A stretch of DNA of 64,000 nucleotides from Intestinirhabdus alba (GTDB lineage: Bacteria; Pseudomonadota; Gammaproteobacteria; Enterobacterales; Enterobacteriaceae), in assembly GCF_009711095.1 (NCBI RefSeq), contig NZ_WMJZ01000001.1, positions 248,001 to 312,000 on the forward strand, read 5' to 3'. The notes below the pieces were generated by a model, which saw only the letters and a list, made by a program, of their open reading frames with translations, had not been told where the DNA came from and made no database searches. The position numbers and the translations under genes were made by a program. This document shows positions 46,248 to 55,497 of this stretch, piece by piece (the first letter of the stretch is position 1; each line of letters starts with the position of its first letter).

Positions 46248-47173
46248 CGATTTTACGTGCGGGGATCTGCACCACCGTCCAGGACGGCGGCCGCCACGGC
46301 CTGCGCCAGTCGGGGATCGGCCGCTGCGGCGCGCTGGACCAACCGGCGCTGAATATCGCTAACCTGCTGGTGGGTAATGACGCCAACGCTCCGGCGCTGG
46401 AGATCACCCTCGGACAGCTGAGCGTGGAGTTCGCGGCCGACGGCTGGTTTGCCCTGACCGGCGCAGACTGCGAAGCGCAGCTCGACGACCGCGCGGTGTG
46501 GACCGGCTGGCGGCTGCCGGTGCGGGCAGGCCAGCGGCTGACCCTGCAGCGGCCGCTGCGCGGTATGCGCAGCTATCTGGCGGTGGCGGGCGGCATTGAG
46601 GTGCCGTCGATACTGGGGTCGTACAGCACCGATCTGAAGGTTGGCATCGGCGGGCTGGACGGGCGGCCGCTGAAGGAGGGCGACCGGCTGACTACGGGCC
46701 GGCCTGCCCGGCAGTTTACCGGCGCGCAGGGGGTCAGGCAGCTGCTGTGGGGTAACCATATTCGCGCTCTGCCGGGGCCGGAGTACCACGAGTTCGACCC
46801 GGTTTCGCAGGAGGCGTTCTGGCGTTCGCCCTGGCATCTCAGCCCCCAGAGCAACCGGATGGGCTACCGCCTGCAGGGACAGCCGCTGGTTCGGGTTACC
46901 GGACGCGAGATGCTGTCGCACGGGCTGCTTCCCGGCGTGGTGCAGGTGCCGCATAACGGCCAGCCCATCGTGCTGATGAACGACGCCCAGACCACCGGCG
47001 GCTATCCGCGCATCGCCTGCATCATCGAGGCGGATATGTACCACCTGGCGCAGATCCCCCTCGGACAGCCGATTCACTTTGTGCTGTGCTCGCTGGACGA
47101 GGCGCTTCAGGCGCGTCGCGAGCGGCAGCGCTATCTGGAACAGCTCATATGGCGACTCAACAATGAACATTGA
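46241..47173 (+). CDS. pxpC: 5-oxoprolinase subunit PxpC
   Basis: 310 residues, same length as E. coli PxpC (YbgK). Allophanate-hydrolase subunit 2-like fold with [20 protein letters not shown] at the start and [20 protein letters not shown] near the end. Works with PxpA and PxpB. The ATG at 46241 lies within the end of pxpB and follows AGGAGGGGG; the gene overlaps pxpA by 11 bases, so all three are coupled. Confidence 0.95.
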   Translation: MLTILRAGICTTVQDGGRHGLRQSGIGRCGALDQPALNIANLLVGNDANAPALEITLGQLSVEFAADGWFALTGADCEAQLDDRAVWTGWRLPVRAGQRLTLQRPLRGMRSYLAVAGGIEVPSILGSYSTDLKVGIGGLDGRPLKEGDRLTTGRPARQFTGAQGVRQLLWGNHIRALPGPEYHEFDPVSQEAFWRSPWHLSPQSNRMGYRLQGQPLVRVTGREMLSHGLLPGVVQVPHNGQPIVLMNDAQTTGGYPRIACIIEADMYHLAQIPLGQPIHFVLCSLDEALQARRERQRYLEQLIWRLNNEH

Positions 47174-47897
47174 CCTTAATGCCGACCTGGGAGAGGGCTG
47201 CGCCAGCGATAGCGAACTGCTGCGGCTGGTCTCCTCTGCCAATATCGCCTGCGGATTTCACGCGGGGGATGCGCAAACCATGCGGGCCTGCGTGCGCGAG
47301 GCGCTGAAAAACGGGGTGGCGATTGGCGCACATCCCGGCTTTGCGGACCGGGAAAATTTTGGCCGCGTCGCCATGACGCTGCCTCCGGCGACCATCTACG
47401 CCCAGACCCTGTATCAGCTGGGCGCGCTGGCGGCTATCGCCGGCGCGGAGGGGGGCAGAATGCGGCACGTTAAGCCTCATGGGATGCTTTATAACCAGGC
47501 GGCGCGGGAGCCGGAGCTTGCCGACGCCATCGCGCAGGCGGTGCGCGCCTGCGATCCGGCGCTGGTGCTGGTGGGGCTGGCGGGCAGCGAGCTGATTCGG
47601 GCGGGCGAACGCCACGGCCTGGCGACCCGCCAGGAGGTCTTTGCCGATCGCGGCTACCGGGCCGACGGCAGCCTGGTGCCGCGCACCCAGCCGGGGGCGC
47701 TGATCGCCGAAGAGGAGCGGGCGCTGGCCCAGACCCTGGAGATGGTGCAGACGGGAAAAGTAAAAAGCATCACCGGCGAATGGGCACCGGTGGTGGCGCA
47801 GACGGTCTGCATTCACGGCGACGGCGAGCACGCACTCGCTTTCGCCCGCCGCCTGCGCGCCGCCTTTAACGCGCACGGCATTACCGTTACGGCATAA
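47163..47897 (+). CDS. pxpA: 5-oxoprolinase subunit PxpA (LamB/YcsF family)
   Basis: 244 residues, same length as E. coli PxpA (YbgL). Starts [16 protein letters not shown] and carries [39 protein letters not shown] and [13 protein letters not shown], all family hallmarks. Third subunit of 5-oxoprolinase. The start at 47163 overlaps the end of pxpC. Confidence 0.95.
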   Translation: MNIDLNADLGEGCASDSELLRLVSSANIACGFHAGDAQTMRACVREALKNGVAIGAHPGFADRENFGRVAMTLPPATIYAQTLYQLGALAAIAGAEGGRMRHVKPHGMLYNQAAREPELADAIAQAVRACDPALVLVGLAGSELIRAGERHGLATRQEVFADRGYRADGSLVPRTQPGALIAEEERALAQTLEMVQTGKVKSITGEWAPVVAQTVCIHGDGEHALAFARRLRAAFNAHGITVTA

Positions 47898-48052
47898 TTC
47901 CGCACTCAGCCTCCGCAGAGAGGCCGCGGTGACACTCCCCCCAAACGGCCCGACAGCCTTCGCGAAGGAGCGGCCACGTTCCTCACGGCTCTTCGGCCGC
48001 CTGCCTCACTAAGCGGCCGGGAGCGAAAAAGGCCAGCGCGCGGTATGACGGG
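47898..48052. other. Intergenic DNA after pxpA
   Basis: About 155 bases with several short GC-rich inverted repeats and, at 48042-48056, GTATGACGGGGATAT, which looks like an ERIC right end placed directly before the next ERIC. No gene seen. Confidence 0.5.
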
Positions 48053-48394
48053 GATATACCCTAAATAATTCGAGTTGCATGACAAAACGCAGCGCGTTTT
48101 GAACAGCCCCCGGGCTGGCCCCGAAGGGGTGAGGCCCTCAGGCCGAATCACGCGGCAAGCGAGCAACAAATTCGTCAGGAACGAATTTGCCCGACCGCAG
48201 GTCGCCTGCGGTGAGGGACAGGGATGTCCCTCATTCATCCTCGGGAGTATAGCGAACTATGTGACCGGGGTGAGCGACAAATCTGCCTGGAGCAGATTTG
48301 AACGCTGCGCAGCGGCGGCCCGTCAGGGCGAGTCTCATGGATGAGACGAGTAACCAGAAGCCAACGCACATGCAGCTTGAAGTATGACGGGGAT
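48053..48394. repeat. ERIC-type repeat with a long hairpin-rich insertion
   Basis: Left end ATATACCCTAAATAATTCGA and right end CATGCAGCTTGAAGTATGAC are ERIC ends, with the core phrase GTGACCGGGGTGAGCG near 48261. The total of about 340 bases is far above the usual ~127. The extra DNA is a run of perfect short stems: CAAAACGC/GCGTTTTG (48083-48101), CAAATTCGT/ACGAATTTG (48167-48189), CCGCAGG/CCTGCGG, AGGGACA/TGTCCCT and CAAATCTGC/GCAGATTTG (48278-48300). Confidence 0.8.
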
Positions 48395-48435
48395 AAACAA
48401 CACAACGGAACACAACAACGAACAGGAGTGAACTT

Positions 48436-49161
48436 ATGGGAGAGGTCGTATCTCTCTGGCCGCTGACGGGTATCGCCGTCATCGTGGTCGGATTTCTATT
48501 ACGCTTTAATCCGGTGCTGGTGGTGATTGTCGCCGGGATCGTCACGGGGCTGGCGGCGCAGATGCCCATCGCCACGATCCTCGAAAAGCTGGGCGAAGGA
48601 TTTCTTAATACCCGCAATCTGCCGTTTATTCTGCTGATCCCGCTGGCGGTGATTGGCCTGCTGGAACGTCACGGCCTGAAGGAGCGCGCCCAGGCGTGGA
48701 TAGCGAAAATTCACAGCGCCACCGCCGGCCGCCTGCTGGTGGTCTATCTTTTTGCGCGCGAGATGACGGCGGCGCTGGGGCTGACCAGCCTCGGCGGCCA
48801 CCCGCAGATGGTGCGTCCGCTGCTGGCACCGATGGCGGAAGGCGCGGCGGAAAAACATCATGGCCCGCTGCCCGGCGCGGTGCGCTACCGGCTGCGGGCT
48901 ATGTCGGCCGCCACCGACAACGTGGGGCTGTTTTTTGGCGAGGATATCTTTGTCGCCTTCGGCGCGATCATTTTTATGCATAACTTTATGCTGGAGTCGG
49001 GGGGTATTCAGACCGAGCCGCTGCATATCGCCCTGTGGGGGATCCCGACGGCCGCCTGCGCCTTTTTGATCCACGGCGCGCGGCTGTGGCGGCTGGATCG
49101 CTATCTGCAGCGCGAGCTGGCGAAAACGCCCGCCGCCGCGGTGAAAGGAGAGACGCTATGA
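48436..49161 (+). CDS. DUF969 membrane protein, probable permease subunit
   Basis: 241 residues with several membrane segments (for example LTGIAVIVVGFLLRFNPVLVVIVAGIVTG, read as one hydrophobic run) and conserved polar stretches FAREMTAALGLTSLGGHPQMVRP and SAATDNVGLFFGEDIF. DUF969 proteins occur paired with DUF979 and are thought to be transporters. It follows the pxpBCA genes, and similar pairs lie next to pyrrolidone-carboxylate peptidase genes in other enterics, so 5-oxoproline transport is a fair inference. GGAG precedes the ATG. Confidence 0.85.
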   Translation: MGEVVSLWPLTGIAVIVVGFLLRFNPVLVVIVAGIVTGLAAQMPIATILEKLGEGFLNTRNLPFILLIPLAVIGLLERHGLKERAQAWIAKIHSATAGRLLVVYLFAREMTAALGLTSLGGHPQMVRPLLAPMAEGAAEKHHGPLPGAVRYRLRAMSAATDNVGLFFGEDIFVAFGAIIFMHNFMLESGGIQTEPLHIALWGIPTAACAFLIHGARLWRLDRYLQRELAKTPAAAVKGETL

Positions 49162-50153
49162 ATTTTCAGCAAAGCTATCTCTACTGGCTGGCGGGCGTCA
49201 TATTACTGATTGTGGCGGTAATGTCCTGGCGGGATAGGGCCAACCCGCGACGCCTGACCACCGGCCTGTTCTGGGGCATCTATGGCCTGTTGTTTCTGCT
49301 CGGCGACTGGGCCTGTTCGCTTGTGGGCGACAGGCGGACGATGAATATCGCCGTCGGCGCGGCGGTGGTCCTGTTGGCGCTGATCGCCGGTTTCGGCGGC
49401 GTGAGGCTGGGCAGCTACCATCAGCGCACTCGCGAGCAGCGGGAGGAGAGCGCCCTTCGGCTGGGCAACCGGCTGTTTTATCCGGCGCTGGCGATCCCGG
49501 TGGTTACCGTGATCGGCGTGCTGCTGTTTAACCATCTTCCGGGCCTGCAGAGCGCGCTGTTCGGACCGGGCAATCACGCCACCCTGGTCACCCTGTTTTC
49601 GATGACCGCCGGGACGCTGATTGGCCTTGGGATGGCGGTTAACATCACCCGTGAGCGGGTGCATCAGCCCATTCAGGAGGCGCGCCGGCTGCTGGACGCC
49701 ATCGGCTGGGCCTTTATTCTGCCGCAGATCCTCGCCACCCTCGGGCTGCTGTTTACCGCGGCGGGCGTCGGCAGCGGCATCGCCTGGCTTACCCAGACGT
49801 ACCTCGCCGTCGACAGCCGCTTTATCGCGGTGGTGGTGTACGTGGTCGGCATGGCGCTGTTGACGATGGTGATGGGCAACGCTTTTGCCGCCTTCCCGAT
49901 CGTGACGGCGGGCATCGGTATACCGATTCTGGTGCTGCAGCACGGCGGCAACCCGGCGGTGATGGCGGCGGTCGGCATGTTTTCCGGCTACTGCGGTACG
50001 CTGATGACGCCGATGGCGGCGAACTACAACATTGTTCCCGCCGCGCTGCTGGAGCTGCCGGATAAAAATGCGGTTATCAAAGCGCAGGCTCCCACCGGCG
50101 CGCTGCTGCTGCTGGTTAATATCTTCCTGATGTACTTCCTGATGTTCGCGTAG
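49158..50153 (+). CDS. DUF979 membrane protein, probable permease subunit
   Basis: 331 residues, about nine or ten membrane segments, starting MNFQQSYLYWLAGVILLIVAV. A conserved GNAFAAFPIVTAGIGIPILV and FSGYCGTLMTPMAANYNIVPAALLELPD near the end recall ion-transporter-like permeases. It overlaps the DUF969 gene by four bases (ATGA), so the two are made together and probably form one transporter. The frame extends upstream, but the ATG at 49158 has AAAGGAGAG as ribosome-binding site. Confidence 0.85.
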   Translation: MNFQQSYLYWLAGVILLIVAVMSWRDRANPRRLTTGLFWGIYGLLFLLGDWACSLVGDRRTMNIAVGAAVVLLALIAGFGGVRLGSYHQRTREQREESALRLGNRLFYPALAIPVVTVIGVLLFNHLPGLQSALFGPGNHATLVTLFSMTAGTLIGLGMAVNITRERVHQPIQEARRLLDAIGWAFILPQILATLGLLFTAAGVGSGIAWLTQTYLAVDSRFIAVVVYVVGMALLTMVMGNAFAAFPIVTAGIGIPILVLQHGGNPAVMAAVGMFSGYCGTLMTPMAANYNIVPAALLELPDKNAVIKAQAPTGALLLLVNIFLMYFLMFA

Positions 50154-50334
50154 CCCCGGGGTTTTACGGGCGGTTAACCCCTCGTGGGAAGTGGTCTGCC
50201 GTGCCGGGAGAGGCTATTATTGGCTCTCTCCGGCGGTGATACGCGCGGGGTGATTCTCTTGGGCCATTGACGCCTGTCGCCGACCAACCTCAGCGTACCG
50301 CTGTCGGCGCAGTTTATGAATGAAGGATACAAAG

Positions 50335-51126
50335 ATGCCTGAAGGTCCTGAAATCCGCCGCGCGGCGGATAACCTGGAGGCGGCGATCGTAGGTAAACCG
50401 TTGACCGACGTCTGGTTTGCCTTTGCGCAGTTAAAGGTCTACGAATCTCAGCTGACTGGCCAGAGCGTCAGCCGCATAGAGACCAGGGGGAAAGCGTTGC
50501 TGACCCACTTCTCCGGCGGGCTGACCCTCTACAGCCACAATCAGCTCTACGGCGTATGGCGGGTCATTGACACCGGCGAACCCCCGCAGACCACGCGGGT
50601 GCTGCGCGTCAGGCTGCAGGCCGCCGATAAAACCATCCTGCTGTACAGCGCCTCCGATATTGAAATATTGACCCCTGAGCAGCTGGCCGTCCATCCGTTT
50701 CTGCTGCGGGTGGGGCCGGACGTGCTCGATCCGCAGCTGACGGCGGAGGCGGTGAAAGCGCGGCTACTGTCACCGCGCTTTCGCAACCGGCAGTTTTCCG
50801 GGCTGCTGCTCGATCAGGCGTTTCTCGCCGGGCTGGGCAACTATCTGCGGGTGGAGATCCTCTGGCAGGTGGGGCTGAACGGGGCGCACAAGGCGAAGGA
50901 TCTCAGCGCGCCGCAGCTGGAGGCGCTCTCCCACGCGCTGCTGGATCTGCCGCGCCTCTCTTATAGTACCCGTGGTCAGGTGGATGAAAACAAGCACCAC
51001 GGGGCGCTGTTTCGCTTCAGGGTATTTCATCGCGACGGCGAAGCCTGCGAGCGCTGCGGCGGGGTCATTGAGAAGACCACGCTCTCCTCGCGGCCCTTTT
51101 ACTGGTGTCCGGGCTGTCAGGGCTGA
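50335..51126 (+). CDS. nei: Endonuclease VIII
   Basis: DNA glycosylase/AP lyase removing oxidised pyrimidines. 263 residues, the E. coli length. Pro2 and Glu3 ([14 protein letters not shown]) form the active site; the helix-two-turn-helix contains [12 protein letters not shown]; the zinc finger CERCGG-CPGC is complete at the C-terminus. The start is set at the MPEG ATG, since Pro2 must be exposed. It closes the plus-strand series after the DUF979 gene. Confidence 0.96.
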   Translation: MPEGPEIRRAADNLEAAIVGKPLTDVWFAFAQLKVYESQLTGQSVSRIETRGKALLTHFSGGLTLYSHNQLYGVWRVIDTGEPPQTTRVLRVRLQAADKTILLYSASDIEILTPEQLAVHPFLLRVGPDVLDPQLTAEAVKARLLSPRFRNRQFSGLLLDQAFLAGLGNYLRVEILWQVGLNGAHKAKDLSAPQLEALSHALLDLPRLSYSTRGQVDENKHHGALFRFRVFHRDGEACERCGGVIEKTTLSSRPFYWCPGCQG

Positions 51127-51142
51127 TTTGGCCCGCTGGCGC

Positions 51143-52198
51143 TCAGCCGACCGCCCGGGGTTTACTTTTCGCCGCGCGGGTGGAAAGAAAGCGGGCGATC
51201 GCCGGGCCGGTCAGCAGAATGCTGAACAGGCGCAGGGTCTGCATTGCCATAATCAGCGCCATATCGCCCCTGCTGTCGGCGGCGATCGCCGCCACGGTGT
51301 CCAGCCCGCCGGGGCTGGTGGCGAGCCAGGCGCTCATAAAATCGATCTGCATATAGCGGGCGAGGCCCCAGGCCATCGCCGCACAGACGGCCATCAGGAA
51401 GAGAATCGACAGCAGGATCTGCGGTAGCGGGCGGAGCGCCACAAAAAGAACCTGTCGATCGAATCCCAGCCCGATACGCCAGCCGATGGCAATATAAGCT
51501 ATCGCCAGCAGCCACTCCGGTATCTCAATCACCATAATGCCGCCCGCGTGCAGCAGCGCGCCCGCCAGCATGGGGGCCAGCATCGCACCGGAGGGAATGC
51601 GCAGCAGGCGTCCGGCGATACCGGCGACCGCGGCCAGCAGCAGGGTGTCGAGCAGGTTAAGGCTGAGCGGTGGAAACCAGACGATTGGCTGGCTGACCGC
51701 TTCGCCGCCGCCGGGGAGCAGCCGGGCCACCAGCGCCGCCGCCGCCGCGACGCACAGCACCCGCAGATACTGCATAAAGGCCACCAGGCGAATGTCGGCA
51801 CCGTAATCCTGCGCCATGGCCACCATCGCCGCCGCGCCGCCGGGCGAGGAGCCCCACGCGCCGGTGCTGCCGGGCAGCGCGCTGTAGCGCACCAGCAGCC
51901 AGCCGGCCGCCGCGCCGGAGAGCAGCGTTACCAGCAGAACGGCGAGTACCACCGGCCAGTTGACCGCCAGGGTGGTGACTATCGAACCGGTCAGGTGTTG
52001 GGCTATCATGCAGCCGAGTATGGCCTGGGCGGCGAGGAACGCCTGGCGGGGAAGGACGAGCTTTATCCCCTTCAGGCTGAACAGGATCCCGGCGAGCATC
52101 GGGCCGAGCAGCAGCGCCGCCGGGAGATGAAGCTGGAGAAAGAGCAGGGAAAGCAGAACGGATGCCAGAAACAGTAGCCCCCACCGTAAAACGACCAT
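51143..52198 (-). CDS. abrB: AbrB-family inner-membrane protein
   Basis: 351 residues with about ten membrane segments in two repeats; conserved GAWGSSPGGAAAMVAMAQDYGAD and TSPGGLDTVAAIAADSRGDM mark the two halves. Matches E. coli AbrB (YbgN), a putative transporter once reported as a regulator of aidB; its substrate is unknown. The ATG at 52198 matches the E. coli start, the open frame running 25 codons further. Converges on nei with 16 bases between. Confidence 0.9.
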   Translation of the reverse strand: MVVLRWGLLFLASVLLSLLFLQLHLPAALLLGPMLAGILFSLKGIKLVLPRQAFLAAQAILGCMIAQHLTGSIVTTLAVNWPVVLAVLLVTLLSGAAAGWLLVRYSALPGSTGAWGSSPGGAAAMVAMAQDYGADIRLVAFMQYLRVLCVAAAAALVARLLPGGGEAVSQPIVWFPPLSLNLLDTLLLAAVAGIAGRLLRIPSGAMLAPMLAGALLHAGGIMVIEIPEWLLAIAYIAIGWRIGLGFDRQVLFVALRPLPQILLSILFLMAVCAAMAWGLARYMQIDFMSAWLATSPGGLDTVAAIAADSRGDMALIMAMQTLRLFSILLTGPAIARFLSTRAAKSKPRAVG

Positions 52199-52289
52199 CC
52201 TTAGCTCCCTGCGTAATCGTGACGAAAACGCAGTAAAACACAGAGAAAGGCGGAGGATGTTAACGAAGGTCAAAAAAAGCGCAGGGTAA

Positions 52290-52318
52290 GCTGCCGGAGG
52301 GACGCGCCATCCGGCAGC
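52290..52318. repeat. REP-like hairpin after gltA
   Basis: GCTGCCGG (52290-52297) / CCGGCAGC (52311-52318) with a REP-type centre GATGGCGCG on the minus strand, 5 bases beyond the gltA stop; likely a 3'-end stabiliser. Confidence 0.7.
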
Positions 52319-52323
52319 AGAGA

Positions 52324-53607
52324 TTACCGCTTGATATTTGATGTAAAGTCGCGCTGCGCGTAGCCGGTATACAGCTGGCGCGGACGGGCGATCTTCATCC
52401 CTTCGCTGTGCATTTCGTTCCAGTGGGCGATCCAGCCTACGGTGCGCGCCATAGCAAAGATCACCGTGAACATGGAGGAGGGAATGCCCATCGCTTTCAG
52501 AATGATGCCGGAGTAGAAGTCGACGTTCGGATAGAGTTTCTTCTCGATAAAGTAGGGGTCGTTCAGGGCGATATGCTCCAGCTCCAGGGCCACTTCCAGC
52601 AGATCGTCTTTGCTGCCCAGCTCCTTCAGCACCTCATGGCAGGTTTCGCGCATGACGGTGGCGCGCGGATCATAGTTTTTGTACACGCGGTGGCCAAAGC
52701 CCATCAGGCGGAAAGAGTCATTTTTGTCCTTCGCGCGGCGGACAAATTCCGGGATGTGCTTAACGGAGCTGATCTCCACCAGCATCTTGAGGGCCGCCTC
52801 GTTAGCACCGCCGTGCGCCGGTCCCCACAGGGAGGCGATCCCCGCCGCGATACAGGCGAACGGGTTCGCCCCGGAGGAGCCGGCGGTACGCACGGTGGAG
52901 GTCGAGGCGTTCTGCTCGTGGTCTGCGTGCAGGATCAGAATGCGATCCATCGCCCGCTCCAGCACAGGGTTCACCTCATACTCTTCGCACGGGGTGGAGA
53001 ACATCATATTGAGGAAGTTACCGGCATAGGAGAGATCGTTGCGCGGGTAGACGAACGGCTGGCCGATGGAGTATTTGTAGCACATCGCCGCCATGGTTGG
53101 CATTTTGGAGAGCAGGCGGAAGGCGGCGATTTCACGGTGGCGCGGGTTGTTGACGTCCAGCGAATCGTGATAGAAGGCCGCCAGCGCGCCGGTGATCCCG
53201 CACATTACCGCCATCGGGTGCGAATCGCGGCGAAAAGCGTGGAACAGGCGGGTAATTTGCTCGTGGATCATGGTGTGGCGGGTGACCGTGGTTCTGAACT
53301 CGTCGTACTCTTCCCTGGTCGGTTTTTCGCCGTACAGCAGGATATAGCACACTTCCAGATAGCTGGATTCGGTCGCCAGTTGGTCAATCGGAAAGCCGCG
53401 ATGCAGCAAAATACCTTCGTCGCCGTCAATAAAGGTGATTTTGGATTCGCAGGATGCGGTAGAGGTAAAACCGGGGTCAAAGGTAAACATCCCTTTTGAA
53501 CCCAGACTGCGAATATCAATAACGTCCTGTCCGAGCGTGCCCTTTAGCACATCCAGTTCAATAGCCGCATCATCATTCAGGATGAGCTTTGCTTTTGTAT
53601 CAGCCAT
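52324..53607 (-). CDS. gltA: Citrate synthase
   Basis: Condenses acetyl-CoA and oxaloacetate, the entry step of the TCA cycle. 427 residues, the length of the hexameric, NADH-sensitive type. It shows [15 protein letters not shown], the [12 protein letters not shown] segment and [13 protein letters not shown]. It is divergent from sdhC across an unusually long control region; the minus-strand AAGGAGACC precedes the ATG at 53607. Confidence 0.97.
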   Translation of the reverse strand: MADTKAKLILNDDAAIELDVLKGTLGQDVIDIRSLGSKGMFTFDPGFTSTASCESKITFIDGDEGILLHRGFPIDQLATESSYLEVCYILLYGEKPTREEYDEFRTTVTRHTMIHEQITRLFHAFRRDSHPMAVMCGITGALAAFYHDSLDVNNPRHREIAAFRLLSKMPTMAAMCYKYSIGQPFVYPRNDLSYAGNFLNMMFSTPCEEYEVNPVLERAMDRILILHADHEQNASTSTVRTAGSSGANPFACIAAGIASLWGPAHGGANEAALKMLVEISSVKHIPEFVRRAKDKNDSFRLMGFGHRVYKNYDPRATVMRETCHEVLKELGSKDDLLEVALELEHIALNDPYFIEKKLYPNVDFYSGIILKAMGIPSSMFTVIFAMARTVGWIAHWNEMHSEGMKIARPRQLYTGYAQRDFTSNIKR

Positions 53608-54184
53608 TTACGGTCTCCTTAGCGCCTTGTTGCCTGAGACTGCCGGAAGTTAGATTTGCTTCCTGCACGCCGACCTTCACCCCGACACCGCGTCGGTTGT
53701 GCGCTGAAAAAACCGGGCGCAGAGAACCGCCTGCGTTTCCGGAAATATCATCGCCGCCGCGTTAATGCCGCATGAATGACGTTGTGTATGCACGATCGAC
53801 CGTTATCCGTCTGTGTCTGGCTCCGCTCTGCAGAAGACAAAGAAAAGCAGGGTACAGAGCAATGGGCGCTGGCAGATAACCCCTTCCTGTTTCAGGCCGC
53901 GTGGACGCTGGTGTTATTCGATCTCTCGCCTCGTCCCCGGCGGGCAGGGTAAACGCGGTGTAAAACGGCTGGCGTTATCTCCTGCCACCTGAGCTGTTCA
54001 GGGGGTAAAACGGTCAACTATGTTCATTAAGCAACAAATCAACAACTTAGCAATCAGAATTTTTTAACCTGTCTAACACTAATAACTGTCATGGAGAGAT
54101 GGGTCAAGACCTCGATACTGTTTACTTACCAGGCAACGGAGTGCCTGACGTCCCGATCTTTCGCCGAAGGCGGCCCACGGGTGG

Positions 54185-54330
54185 TTAAGTTTACCGCTGG
54201 CGCAGGGGAGTTCACCCGGCGCGAGGTTCGGCCCGATCGCTTCCTTTTTACACGCGGTTTACAGCGCGTGACGTCCTCTCCGATCCCATGGCATCCTGCA
54301 TTGCCGCTGGCGTGCAGCGTAAACTTAACG
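54185..54330. repeat. Inverted-repeat block upstream of sdhC
   Basis: GTTAAGTTTAC (54185-54195) and GTAAACTTAAC (54320-54330) are perfect 11-bp inverted arms 124 bases apart. CCGCTGGCG occurs directly inside both arms, and a CAGGCA/TGCCTG hairpin lies just to the left (54131-54148). Confidence 0.55.
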
Positions 54331-54456
54331 CCCCGGATGGTTAAAGAGTGACCCCATAACTTTTATGTATTATATGCTCTGCCTGGCGTTGTTTGTAACG
54401 ATTTTGTTGAATGATTGTCAAATTATATGATTAAAAATTAAGAAAATGTTCTTATC

Positions 54457-54473
54457 GTGATGTGGATCACTGT
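54457..54473. promoter_or_regulatory. CRP-like site upstream of sdhC
   Basis: CGTGATGTGGATCACTG resembles the CRP consensus and lies about 75 bases before the sdhC start of transcription, as in E. coli. Confidence 0.6.
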
Positions 54474-54508
54474 TCGGGATAAAACCAGACAAACTATATG
54501 TAGGTTAA

Positions 54509-54537
54509 TTGTAATGATTTTGTGAACGTCCTATACT
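54509..54537 (+). promoter_or_regulatory. sdhC promoter
   Basis: -35 TTGTAA (54509-54514) and -10 TATACT (54532-54537), 17 bases apart. GTTAATTG just upstream fits an ArcA half-site. Confidence 0.7.
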
Positions 54538-54766
54538 GCCGCCAGGCCTCCGGAAGACCCTGCAGTCCCGAGCCACCCAGCGTTGTAACCCGTCGTTTTA
54601 ACATCTGGAAGCGGTGTTTTATATGACGTGCAGTTATAGAAAAGGACGCTGTCTGACCGCATGCAGACCGGAGGAAGGCGATCCCGTCGTCTTTCAGGCA
54701 CAGCTGGCATCCTCCACTGGCCGGAAGTCCAAAGGGAATAATAAGAACAGCATGTGGGCGTTATTC

Positions 54767-55156
54767 ATGATAAGAAATGTGAAAAAACAAAGACCTGTCA
54801 ATCTGGATCTGCAAACGATCCGGTTCCCAATCACGGCGATAGCGTCCATTCTCCATCGCGTTTCCGGCGTCATTGTCTTTGTGGCGGTCGGCATTCTGCT
54901 GTGGCTGCTGGGCATGAGCCTCTCCTCTGCGGAAGGGTTCCGCCAGGCCTCCGCCGTGATGGGGAGCTTCTTCGTCAAATTTATTATGTGGGGCATCCTG
55001 ACCGCGCTGGCGTACCACGCGGTGGGCGGCATTCGCCACATGCTGATGGATGTTGGCTATCTGGAAGAGACCTTTGACGCCGGTCGGCGCTCCGCCAGCA
55101 TCGCTTTTATCATCACCGTCGTGCTTTCAATTCTCGCAGGAGTTCTCGTATGGTAA
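54767..55156 (+). CDS. sdhC: Succinate dehydrogenase cytochrome b556 subunit
   Basis: Membrane anchor of complex II that binds haem b and ubiquinone. 129 residues, three membrane helices. Haem ligand His84 (LAYH) and quinone-site Ser27 and Arg31 (IASILHR) are present. Starts at [16 protein letters not shown]; an in-frame ATG five codons earlier (54752, MWALF) is the alternative start used in some annotations. It overlaps sdhD by 7 bases. Confidence 0.96.
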   Translation: MIRNVKKQRPVNLDLQTIRFPITAIASILHRVSGVIVFVAVGILLWLLGMSLSSAEGFRQASAVMGSFFVKFIMWGILTALAYHAVGGIRHMLMDVGYLEETFDAGRRSASIAFIITVVLSILAGVLVW

Positions 55157-55497
55157 GCAACGCCTCCGCTCTGGGACGCAACGGCGTGCATGACTTTATC
55201 CTTGTTCGTGCTACCGCTATCGTTCTGACCTTATACATCCTCTACATGGTGGGCTTTTTCGCGATAAGCGGCGAGCTGACCTTCGAGGCCTGGAGCGGTT
55301 TCTTCTCCCTGGCCTTCACCAAAGTTTTCACGCTGCTGGCGCTGTTTTCCGTCCTGATCCACGCCTGGATTGGCATGTGGCAGGTGCTGACCGACTACGT
55401 TAAGCCGCTGGCCGTGCGCCTGATTCTGCAGCTGGCAATCGTGGTGGCGCTGGCGGTGTACGTTATTTATGGATTTGTTGTGGTGTGGGGTGCGTGA
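55150..55497 (+). CDS. sdhD: Succinate dehydrogenase hydrophobic membrane anchor
   Basis: 115 residues, three membrane helices, same length as E. coli SdhD. Second haem ligand His71 (VLIHAW) and quinone-site Asp82-Tyr83 (LTDYVKP) are visible. It forms the membrane dimer with SdhC. Its start lies inside the end of sdhC and its TGA shares one base with the sdhA ATG. Confidence 0.97.
   Translation: MVSNASALGRNGVHDFILVRATAIVLTLYILYMVGFFAISGELTFEAWSGFFSLAFTKVFTLLALFSVLIHAWIGMWQVLTDYVKPLAVRLILQLAIVVALAVYVIYGFVVVWGA

Larger units (their letters stand above)
53608..54766. other. gltA-sdhC divergent control region
   Basis: About 1,160 bases, longer than the roughly 700 in E. coli as remembered. It holds the gltA promoter side, a block with inverted repeats (54131-54330), the CRP site, the sdhC promoter and the long sdhC leader. 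The segment from about 54500 to 54766 resembles the E. coli sdhC promoter and leader. The reading frame at 54091-54351 has no family match and is not called. Confidence 0.7.

Noticed and set aside
54091-54351. An 86-codon frame upstream of sdhC as a small gene
   Set aside because: It coincides with the inverted-repeat block, lacks a convincing ribosome-binding site and has no recognisable features.
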